A stretch of DNA of 5,298 nucleotides from an uncultured Prevotella sp. Lineage in GTDB: Bacteria; Bacteroidota; Bacteroidia; Bacteroidales; Bacteroidaceae. Positions within the stretch are counted from its first letter, which is position 1. Each line of letters opens with the position of its first letter. The stretch covers positions 1 through 5,298 of the forward strand of contig CABVDL010000134.1 in NCBI GenBank assembly GCA_902497035.1, read 5' to 3'. Position numbers and translations under genes: made by a program. Below, in pieces: positions 1 through 5,298 of this stretch. Below the pieces are notes generated by a model. The model was not told the DNA's origin. It worked only from the letters and a program-made list of their open reading frames with translations, and searched no databases.

Positions 1-21
1 TGGCCGGCACCAGGCCGGCCA
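1..21. repeat. 8-bp GC-rich inverted repeat at the window edge
   Basis: The arms TGGCCGGC (1-8) and GCCGGCCA (14-21) are perfect reverse complements around a 5-base loop, so either strand could fold into a tight hairpin. GCCGGCAC at 3-10 recurs as a direct copy at 57-64. No T-run follows on the plus strand, so it does not look like a terminator for a gene entering from the left. The window edge cuts the context, and GC-rich coding sequence could give such a palindrome by chance. Confidence 0.4.
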
Positions 22-149
22 CCACACTGTCACCGATGACGTACAACTCCACGGACGCCGGCACAAAGGTTTTCTTGGCTTTAATTAAAACCACGGGGAT
101 TGTCGGATGCGCCCATTTTCCATACGAACGGCGTAAAATCTACAGATTA
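1..149. other. Left-edge region, no assignable gene
   Basis: Two frames stay open here and neither is convincing. On the minus strand a frame runs from base 139 out of the window (about 46 codons) and reads like a plausible hydrophobic stretch ending in VELYVIGDSVVAGLVPA, but it has no ATG; the best start would be a GTG at 92-94. On the plus strand a frame runs from base 3 to a TAG at 188-190 and ends in GADSTFGTRPQSF, with no recognisable domain. A minus-strand ATG at 121-123 opens a frame of only about a dozen codons. The region also holds the palindrome TTTAATTAAA (80-89) inside a GGTTTT/AAAACC inverted repeat (68-73 and 87-92). It could be the edge of a gene running left or a structured non-coding element. 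Confidence 0.25.
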
Positions 150-179
150 GGGGCGGATTCCACATTCGGAACCCGCCCC
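150..179 (-). terminator. Probable lacZ terminator hairpin
   Basis: Bases 150-156 (GGGGCGG) pair with 173-179 (CCGCCCC). After one A/C mismatch, 158-161 (TTCC) pair with 168-171 (GGAA) around a 6-base loop. On the minus strand the hairpin begins 27 bases after the lacZ stop codon, where a terminator is expected. The bases after it (TAATCTGTAGATTTTA) are AT-rich but not a clean T-run, so termination may be imperfect. Confidence 0.5.
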
Positions 180-205
180 CAGTCGTTTTAGCAAGCGGTG
201 CTATT

Positions 206-3200
206 TTACTTTACCGGTGAGATCTGCACGCGGAAAGTCTTGTCGCCGTAGTGCACGCGGTACTTCTCAAGCGGCCATGCGCCCCAGCTGTTCTCTCCGC
301 CAAGTCCATACTGCACGAGGTCGAAGCACAGCTCGGTGAACTTGCTCTTCCTCACCTCGGGCGAGTGGCGCTGATGCTTGTGGTCGCCCTCGTCGAGGTC
401 GCTGATGCTGTAGTGCAGGGCCGAGGCGTCCATCGTTGTGCCCACCGGCGAGAGCTTGAGGCCGATACCGCTGTCCGTAGCCTGCTGCCACCAGCGGATG
501 TCGCACTTCGTACCCGTCTCCTGCGGCCGGATGTAGGAATAGAACTGCTGTTCGGCCGTGAGCTTGTACAGGCCTATCCACTGTCCGCCGTCGCGGTCGA
601 TGTAGTTCTCCACCGGACCGCGGCCATAGAACGTGCTGAGGCTCATGTCGTAAGGCATGTCCATCACCATGCCGAAGCGGAACATGTCGGGCATCTTCAC
701 GCCTGCGGCCGTCGTGAGCTGCTGTGTCAGGCCTATGCCGCCCTCAGCGTCAACCAGATAGCTCAGTGTGAGCGTTGCCTTCACGTCAGGCATGTCATAG
801 ACCGCCTTCACCTCTGCCATCACGTTTTTGCCGTCCTTCACCTTGTTGGCCACAAGACTCCTGAGGTTCATCGTCGGATTGCGCCACACCTTGAATTTGT
901 TCTGCAGGTTGGCTCCCATGTCGTTGTCGGTCACGGCACGCCAGAAGTTGGGCCTGAGCGTTCCGCCCTCGCCGAGCATCTGCTGCCCGTCAACGGTGTA
1001 CTGCGCAAGCAGGCCGGTGGTCTTGTCAAAGGTCATCGTCATCTTGTCGGATGTGAGCACAAGCTGCGGGGCATCCTTCTTGTTCTGTATCTTCACTTTG
1101 CCCGCGCCTTGTGTGAACGACGAGGGCTGCATCGCCTCGCGCACGACGAGCTGGCGCGTGGCCACCGTCTGGTCTGCACTCATCAGCGGCTCTGCGGTCT
1201 TCAGCTTGAACGTGATGTTGAGCATCACCTCGCCCTCGGCAGGCACCTGGTAGGGCAACGTGAGCTGCTGCGTCTGCTGCGGACCGGCACTGAGCTCATC
1301 CACCCGTCCGCTCTGCACGGTCTTGCCGTCCTTGACGAGCGCCCAGGTCATGTAGTAGTTGCTCAGGTCGCGGAAGAAGAACTCGTTGCGCACACTGATC
1401 TTCCCCTGCTGCAAATCAACGGGCTCGGCCCAGATGTTCTGGTACTCGTAAGCCACCTCGTAGGCGTGAGGGTTGAGTTGCCGGTCAGGTCCGATGATAC
1501 CGTTGCAGTTGAAGTTGTTGTCCGAGGCGTCCTTGGTATTGTAGTCGCCTCCGTAGGTGTAGAGCGGCGACAGGTTGCCCGACAGCGGCTGATACTTGTC
1601 GGCTATGGCGTCGTAGTCGGCCACGGAGCGGCTGGCTACGAAGTGAGGCTTGCGGTGCAGGGCCTGGTCGACGAAGTCCCAGATGTAGCCGCCCTGGAAG
1701 ATGGGGTACTTGCGGGCGAGCTGCCAGTACTCATGGAAGTTGCCGGCCGAGTTGCCCATCGTGTGGTTGTACTCGCACTGTATGAGCGGCTTTGGCGAGT
1801 TCGGGTCCTTGCAGTAGCGCTCCACATCCTTCACGCTCATATACATCGGGCAGAAGATGTCGCTGTTTTCGCCCAGCCCCGCGCGCTCCCAGTGGATGGG
1901 ACGGCTCTTGTCCTGACTCAGTATCCACTGCCGGGCTGCTGTGAAGTTGGGTCCCTCGCAGGTCTCGTTGCCCAGACTCCAGACGATGACGCTGGGATGA
2001 TTGAACTGCGTCTCGACATTGTGCTGGTTGCGCTCAAGTATCTGTCTGGCAAAAATCTCTTTCTTTGCCTCAGAGTTGTTCTCGTAGCCGAAGGCATGGC
2101 TCTCCTGGTTGGCCTCAGCGGTGACGTAGAGTCCGTACTCATCGCAGAGGTCGTACCAGCGCGGGTCATCGGCATAGTGGCAGGTGCGCACGGCATTGAT
2201 GTTGAGCCGCTTCATTATCTTGATGTCCTGTATCATGCGCTCCGTCGTTACCACGTAGCCTCCGTCGGGATCCATCTCATGGCGGTCGGCGCCCTTGATG
2301 AATACCGGCTGGCCGTTGACGAGCAGCTGCTTGTTTTTGATTTCCACCTTGCGGAAGCCCACTTTCTGCGGAATTACCTCTACCACGTTGCCCTTGCGGT
2401 CTTTCACCGTGGCGACGAGCGTATAAAGATAAGGTGTCTCAGCCGTCCACTTCTTCACGTTGCGCAGCATGAAGCGCGCCGTGCCCTCGGTGCGTCGGTT
2501 GAAGTCGGCCGTGGTCTTAGCCACGGTGGTGCCGTTGGCGTTGAGCAGCTTGAAGTCGATGACAGGCATGCCCTTGGCAAAGACGTCAATGAGCAGCTCG
2601 CCGTCCTGGTAGTTATTCTCCAGGTCAGGGGTCAGGCGGATATTGTTCACATGCACCTTATTGTCCTGCGCGTATAGGTAGCACTGGCGTGCCACGCCGC
2701 TGAGGCGCCAGAAGTCCTGGTCCTCGTCCATGGAGCCGTCGCACCAGCGGAACGTCTGGAACGCGATAAGATTGCGGCCTGGACGGAGATATTTCGTAAT
2801 GTCAAACTCGGCGGCCATCTTGGCGTCCTCGGCATAGCCTACATACTGTCCGTTGACGAAGAGGTAGATGTTCGACGTGACCGACCCGAAGTGTGCGATG
2901 ACCTGCCGGCCGTCCCACGAGGCGGGCAGGTCGATATAGCGGCGGTAGGAACCCACGTGGTTGTCCTTCACCGGCACGCTCGTCAGCGTGGCGTTCTCAG
3001 GGGCGTACTCAGGCTTCCAGCCATTATAGACGTCGTTGTCCTTGAACATATATCGCCATGCCAGTCCGATGTTGACGTATTCCGGGTCACCGTAGCCGTT
3101 AAGTTCCCACATGCCCGGCACGCTCATCGTCTTCCACGACGCGTCGTCGAGGTCGGTCTTGTAGAAGTCGGTGGGGCGCTCGCTGGCGTTGGCCACCCAC

Positions 3201-3481
3201 TTGAATTTCCACGGGCCCTCCAGCGAGAGGTAGTTGGCCGACCGTGTGAGGTCGCCTTTCAGCGCCTCCGTCTCGTCAGCGTAAGCGAAGAACGAGGTAT
3301 GCAGGCCATAGCGGTTGACCTGGTTCACCTGCTGGTCGTGCCACTCAGTCCAGGTGGGCATGGCGGCTGCCGCAGGTGCCGCCGCAATCGGTTTGACAGT
3401 CTTCTGCCGGGAGCTTCTTGACTGTGCATTCATGGTAAGTCCGGCAAACGTTACTGCCGTGAGTAATAATAATCTGTTCAT
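206..3481 (-). CDS. lacZ: Secreted GH2 beta-galactosidase
   Basis: A complete 1091-residue glycoside hydrolase family 2 enzyme, expected to hydrolyse terminal beta-D-galactosides such as lactose by a retaining double-displacement mechanism. Residues 1-20 (MNRLLLLTAVTFAGLTMNAQ) form a signal peptide, probably cut after A19 or Q20. There is no lipobox Cys, so a periplasmic location is inferred. An Ala/Pro-rich linker (about 21-42) follows. Approximate domains: sugar-binding jelly roll 85-275, Ig-like domain 277-377, TIM barrel 380-690, second Ig-like domain 695-785, C-terminal beta-galactosidase small-chain domain 808-1088. By alignment with E. coli LacZ, WSLGNE places the acid/base at E506, QCEYNHTMGNS places the nucleophile at E570, and E460, H462 and E506 match the Mg2+ ligands. 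H435, H573 and the Trp of GGYIWDFVDQAL (W601) are also kept. The ATG is chosen because it begins the signal peptide. It is slightly longer than the 1024-residue E. coli enzyme because of the signal peptide and linker. No SusC/SusD or transporter gene lies beside it. Substrate preference (lactose or a plant or host galactoside) cannot be read from the sequence. Confidence 0.97.
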   Translation of the reverse strand: MNRLLLLTAVTFAGLTMNAQSRSSRQKTVKPIAAAPAAAAMPTWTEWHDQQVNQVNRYGLHTSFFAYADETEALKGDLTRSANYLSLEGPWKFKWVANASERPTDFYKTDLDDASWKTMSVPGMWELNGYGDPEYVNIGLAWRYMFKDNDVYNGWKPEYAPENATLTSVPVKDNHVGSYRRYIDLPASWDGRQVIAHFGSVTSNIYLFVNGQYVGYAEDAKMAAEFDITKYLRPGRNLIAFQTFRWCDGSMDEDQDFWRLSGVARQCYLYAQDNKVHVNNIRLTPDLENNYQDGELLIDVFAKGMPVIDFKLLNANGTTVAKTTADFNRRTEGTARFMLRNVKKWTAETPYLYTLVATVKDRKGNVVEVIPQKVGFRKVEIKNKQLLVNGQPVFIKGADRHEMDPDGGYVVTTERMIQDIKIMKRLNINAVRTCHYADDPRWYDLCDEYGLYVTAEANQESHAFGYENNSEAKKEIFARQILERNQHNVETQFNHPSVIVWSLGNETCEGPNFTAARQWILSQDKSRPIHWERAGLGENSDIFCPMYMSVKDVERYCKDPNSPKPLIQCEYNHTMGNSAGNFHEYWQLARKYPIFQGGYIWDFVDQALHRKPHFVASRSVADYDAIADKYQPLSGNLSPLYTYGGDYNTKDASDNNFNCNGIIGPDRQLNPHAYEVAYEYQNIWAEPVDLQQGKISVRNEFFFRDLSNYYMTWALVKDGKTVQSGRVDELSAGPQQTQQLTLPYQVPAEGEVMLNITFKLKTAEPLMSADQTVATRQLVVREAMQPSSFTQGAGKVKIQNKKDAPQLVLTSDKMTMTFDKTTGLLAQYTVDGQQMLGEGGTLRPNFWRAVTDNDMGANLQNKFKVWRNPTMNLRSLVANKVKDGKNVMAEVKAVYDMPDVKATLTLSYLVDAEGGIGLTQQLTTAAGVKMPDMFRFGMVMDMPYDMSLSTFYGRGPVENYIDRDGGQWIGLYKLTAEQQFYSYIRPQETGTKCDIRWWQQATDSGIGLKLSPVGTTMDASALHYSISDLDEGDHKHQRHSPEVRKSKFTELCFDLVQYGLGGENSWGAWPLEKYRVHYGDKTFRVQISPVK

Positions 3482-3506
3482 TATAATAGGTTTTTGTGAG
3501 CATATG

Positions 3507-3514
3507 TAAAATTA
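3507..3514 (-). promoter_or_regulatory. Weak candidate -7 box for lacZ
   Basis: On the minus strand this reads TAATTTTA, one base off the Bacteroidota -7 consensus TAnnTTTG. It lies 25 bases before the lacZ ATG, which would give a leader of about 20 bases. No TTTG (-33) element sits at the usual 19-21 bp spacing. The overlapping neighbour TATTTTCG (3515-3522) is an equally poor match, so the exact promoter is uncertain. Confidence 0.3.
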
Positions 3515-3543
3515 CGAAAATAATGTGGATGTCTCTCAGTTGG

Positions 3544-3571
3544 TATCAAATTTTTATCATTTTTTATCAAA
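3544..3571. repeat. Three phased TATCA repeats between divergent genes
   Basis: TATCAAA (3544-3550), TATCATT (3555-3561) and TATCAAA (3565-3571) are spaced 11 and 10 bp apart, about one helical turn. The last two form a near-perfect 10-bp tandem repeat, TTTTTATCAT/TTTTTATCAA. They sit just upstream of the hydrolase -7 box and overlap where its -33 element would be. They could be a regulator site or a bent A/T tract, but low-complexity AT sequence could also explain them. Confidence 0.4.
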
Positions 3572-3587
3572 GCCCGCAATTTTTGCC

Positions 3588-3595
3588 TAACTTTG
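3588..3595 (+). promoter_or_regulatory. Bacteroidota -7 box for the hydrolase gene
   Basis: TAACTTTG matches the TAnnTTTG consensus of the Bacteroidota primary sigma factor exactly. The -33 position (about 3563-3568) is T-rich but has no TTG. Transcription would start near 3599-3602, leaving only a few bases before the ATG at 3604, so the transcript may be almost leaderless. Alternatively translation could begin at the in-frame ATG at 3640. Confidence 0.6.
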
Positions 3596-3603
3596 CAGGC
3601 ATT

Positions 3604-4611
3604 ATGGAGAACAATTACATCAAGCAGTTTCCCGAGCTGATGAACGGGAAAACCATCATGTACAACCACGGCTTCGCCTCGTCGGCGGCCACCGGCACGG
3701 TTAGGCGCATCGCCCAGACCTTTCCCAACGCGAGGGTCGTGGCCTTCGACCTGCCGCTGCATCCCGCCGAGGCACTGACGCTGCTCAGGCAAAAAGTTGC
3801 CGAGGTGAAACCCGACCTGATTATCGGCACGTCGATGGGCGGCATGTACACCGAGCTGCTCTACGGCTACGACCGCATCTGCGTCAACCCCGCCTTCCAA
3901 ATGGGCGCCACCATGAAAGAGCATGGCCTGACGGGAAAGCAACAATGGCACAACCCGAGACAAGACGGCGAGACAGAGTTCATCGTGACCAAGGCGCTTG
4001 AGAAAGAATACAAGGAGACCACCGAGCTGTGCTTCACGCAGCTCGAGGCCATGACGGCCAGCGACAAGGCACGTGAGCAGCAGCGCGTATGGGGACTGTT
4101 CGGCGACGAGGACAACCTGGTGCACACCTGGGATGTCTTCACGGCCCACTATCCGCAGGCTGTCCACTTCCACGGTGGCCACCGCATGGACGACAGCAGC
4201 TTCATGAACGGCGTGGTGCCGGTCATCCGCTGGATTGACGACCGGCAGGAGCAACGCGAGCGCCAGATAGTCTATATCGACTGGAGCACGCTCTGCGACG
4301 GCTACGGAAAGCCAAAGGCCAGCCTGCACAAGGCTTTCTCCTATCTCATCGAACGCTATCAGGTGTATGTCGTCGTGCCTGCCCCCACCAACAGCCACGA
4401 CAGCCTCGCCCATGCGGCAGAATGGATAGAGCAGTATCTCTCGACACCTGCCCACGACCACGTCATCTACACCAACAACAAGGCGCTGCTCTATGGCGAC
4501 TTCTACATCGACATGCAGCCCGCCGACAACCTGCTCTGCACGGCCATACAGCTCGGCAGTCCTGACTTCAAGACCTGGGAGGAGGTCATCACCTATTTCA
4601 GCAGAATATAG
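3604..4611 (+). CDS. YqiA-like alpha/beta hydrolase fused to degenerate HAD (NT5C-like) domain
   Basis: A 335-residue, probably cytoplasmic protein with no signal peptide or membrane segment. Residues about 17-212 resemble the YqiA/YcfP (UPF0227) alpha/beta hydrolases: an HGFASS oxyanion loop (22-27), a nucleophile elbow GTSMGG with S77, a V94-N95-P96 motif after the next strand, a likely acid D170 in GDEDNLV, and a likely base H193 in GGHRMDD. The triad looks complete, so esterase-type hydrolysis is plausible, but the substrate is unknown. Residues about 222-335 resemble the NT5C branch of the HAD family (5'(3')-deoxyribonucleotidase type), with VYIDWSTLCDG at 223-233, NKALLYGDFYID at 292-303 and a C-terminal WEEVITYF. 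The usual DxD motif is D226-W-S228, the Ser/Thr of motif II looks replaced in VVVPAP (256-261), and the IDD motif is I302-D303-M304; K293 is kept. This half therefore probably has no phosphatase activity and may bind a ligand or regulate the first domain. The ATG at 3604 follows the -7 box very closely; ATG 3640 (M13) would still retain the first strand of the fold. The gene diverges from lacZ and converges on guaD, so it appears to be transcribed alone. Confidence 0.9.
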   Translation: MENNYIKQFPELMNGKTIMYNHGFASSAATGTVRRIAQTFPNARVVAFDLPLHPAEALTLLRQKVAEVKPDLIIGTSMGGMYTELLYGYDRICVNPAFQMGATMKEHGLTGKQQWHNPRQDGETEFIVTKALEKEYKETTELCFTQLEAMTASDKAREQQRVWGLFGDEDNLVHTWDVFTAHYPQAVHFHGGHRMDDSSFMNGVVPVIRWIDDRQEQRERQIVYIDWSTLCDGYGKPKASLHKAFSYLIERYQVYVVVPAPTNSHDSLAHAAEWIEQYLSTPAHDHVIYTNNKALLYGDFYIDMQPADNLLCTAIQLGSPDFKTWEEVITYFSRI

Positions 4612-4635
4612 CGTGACTCTCACCCAACGGGTCTT

Positions 4636-5103
4636 CTAATACGCTTTCTTTACCTTGCTGCTCTCCCACATCTCAAAGGCTTTCTTGCCCTCGGCGGGCA
4701 GCAGCTCAATCATCGGTTTCTCGCGCTGCGCCGGGGTCTTGCTGATCTCTTCATAGATGAAGTCATCGCTGAAACCGATGCGCGCGGCATCCTTGCGGTT
4801 GTTGGAATAATAGATGTTGTTGATGCGCGCCCAGTAAATCGCGCCAAAGCACATGGGACAGGGCTCACACGAGCAGTAGATGTCGCAGCCTTCAAGGCTG
4901 AACGTCGCCAGCCTCGAGCACGCCTGGCGGATGGCATTGACCTCAGCATGGGCCGTAGGGTCCTTGTCGAGCGTCACGCTGTTGGAGGCCTCGGCGATGA
5001 CCACGCCGTCACGCGCTATCACGGCCCCGAAAGGGCCGCCGCCGTTGCGCACACTATTCTCGCTCAGCGCTATGGCGCGCCGCATCAGTTCTTCTTTTTT
5101 CAT
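4636..5103 (-). CDS. guaD: Guanine deaminase (cytidine deaminase fold)
   Basis: A complete 155-residue zinc-dependent deaminase predicted to convert guanine to xanthine plus ammonia in the cytoplasm for purine salvage or catabolism. It closely resembles B. subtilis GuaD (156 residues) along its whole length. HAE (52-54) supplies the zinc ligand H52 and proton shuttle E54; PCPMC (81-85) supplies zinc ligands C82 and C85. GGPFGAVIARDG (22-33), N41, IYWARI (89-94), the GFSDDFIYEEI segment with D113, and the C-terminal Y155 all match. In the B. subtilis enzyme the equivalent C-terminal Tyr is swapped into the partner subunit's active site, which favours GuaD over the related tRNA adenosine deaminase TadA. 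The ATG at 5103 is chosen because it matches the family N-terminus and total length. An in-frame ATG at 5172 would add 23 residues that look unlike the family. The gene ends 24 bp from the convergent hydrolase gene with no strong terminator between them. Confidence 0.94.
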   Translation of the reverse strand: MKKEELMRRAIALSENSVRNGGGPFGAVIARDGVVIAEASNSVTLDKDPTAHAEVNAIRQACSRLATFSLEGCDIYCSCEPCPMCFGAIYWARINNIYYSNNRKDAARIGFSDDFIYEEISKTPAQREKPMIELLPAEGKKAFEMWESSKVKKAY

Positions 5104-5136
5104 ATTGTTTTCATTGTTTTGCAAGGGGCAGACACT

Positions 5137-5165
5137 GCGGTGAGGCAGCCCGCTGCCACAACCGC
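5137..5165 (-). promoter_or_regulatory. Strong hairpin in the guaD leader
   Basis: On the minus strand GCGGT pairs with ACCGC and GGCAG pairs with CTGCC (the flanking C/G can also close), around a 4-base CGGG loop with a small TGT/TC internal loop. It lies 33-62 bases before the guaD ATG. The following sequence has no T-run, so it is not an ordinary terminator. It could be an RNA control element, a protein-binding site or an mRNA stabiliser. I cannot match it to a known purine riboswitch. Confidence 0.5.
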
Positions 5166-5248
5166 AAGTCATTTAACTATCGCGTTTGTCACGAATATGG
5201 TTGATTAGGAGTGCCAATCCTCTCAAACGCCGTTAAAGGCAAGGACTG

Positions 5249-5256
5249 CAAATTTA
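5249..5256 (-). promoter_or_regulatory. Candidate -7 box for guaD
   Basis: The minus strand reads TAAATTTG, an exact match to TAnnTTTG. No clear TTTG lies 19-21 bp upstream. A start near 5243 would give a leader of about 140 bases, long for a small gene and containing the 5137-5165 hairpin. It is the only exact match between the gene and the right edge; the bases beyond it (5257-5298) are AT-rich with no visible gene. Confidence 0.55.
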
Positions 5257-5298
5257 GATAAAATTCCAGAGTTATAAGCCAGTTGAGATAAAAAACCT

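Noticed and set aside
251..2677. Very long (808-codon) plus-strand open frame antisense to lacZ
   Set aside because: It lies inside an unmistakable GH2 gene on the other strand. Its product is rich in Val, Leu, His and Arg with no recognisable domain, as expected for the complement of GC-rich codons that rarely give stops.
3496..3603. 36-residue N-terminal extension of the hydrolase from an ATG at 3496
   Set aside because: It would translate the AT-rich intergenic gap, including the -7 box and the TATCA repeats, and gives residues unlike the family.
3481..4623. 380-codon minus-strand open frame antisense to the hydrolase gene
   Set aside because: The plus-strand protein shows clear hydrolase and HAD-like motifs, while this frame has none and has the same antisense-type composition.
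4612..4635. Small inverted repeat ACCC-AAC-GGGT (4622-4632) as a shared terminator for the convergent genes
   Set aside because: A 4-bp stem without a T-run on either strand is too weak to call, although its position between convergent stop codons is suggestive.
4636..5103. tRNA adenosine deaminase (TadA) as an alternative identity
   Set aside because: The GGPFGAVI, IYWARI and GFSDDFIYEEI segments and the terminal Tyr match GuaD; TadA usually has a different C-terminal region.
5104..5172. 23-residue N-terminal extension of GuaD from an ATG at 5172
   Set aside because: The extension would be encoded by the hairpin region and has no counterpart in B. subtilis GuaD, whose length fits the start at 5103.

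Overview
The window looks like chromosomal DNA from a Bacteroidota bacterium, most likely a Prevotella-like member of Prevotellaceae. The evidence is a secreted Bacteroidota-style beta-galactosidase whose signal peptide ends in Asn-Ala-Gln, promoter-like TAnnTTTG boxes, no clear Shine-Dalgarno sequences, and GC-rich genes separated by AT-rich gaps. The species cannot be fixed from the sequence alone.

Layout, left to right. Bases 1-205 hold no convincing gene. They contain an 8-bp GC-rich inverted repeat at the very edge, two weak open frames, and a strong hairpin (150-179) that probably terminates the next gene. Bases 206-3481 (minus strand) encode a complete GH2 beta-galactosidase with a signal peptide. 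A 122-bp AT-rich gap (3482-3603) separates it from a divergent gene and carries a perfect TAnnTTTG box plus three TATCA repeats spaced by about one helical turn. Bases 3604-4611 (plus strand) encode a two-domain protein: a YqiA/YcfP-like alpha/beta hydrolase joined to what looks like a catalytically degraded HAD domain of the 5'-nucleotidase (NT5C) type. Only 24 bp later the convergent guanine deaminase gene ends (4636-5103, minus strand). Its upstream region (5104-5298) holds a strong hairpin and a TAnnTTTG box about 145 bp from the start codon.

The three genes do not form an operon: the first and second diverge and the second and third converge. LacZ would release galactose from beta-galactosides in the periplasm. 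GuaD would turn guanine into xanthine in the cytoplasm for purine salvage or nitrogen release. The middle protein has an intact-looking serine hydrolase triad but no known substrate; its fusion to a HAD domain lacking several phosphatase residues is the most unusual thing in the window. I see no CRISPR array, tRNA, rRNA, transposase or phage gene.
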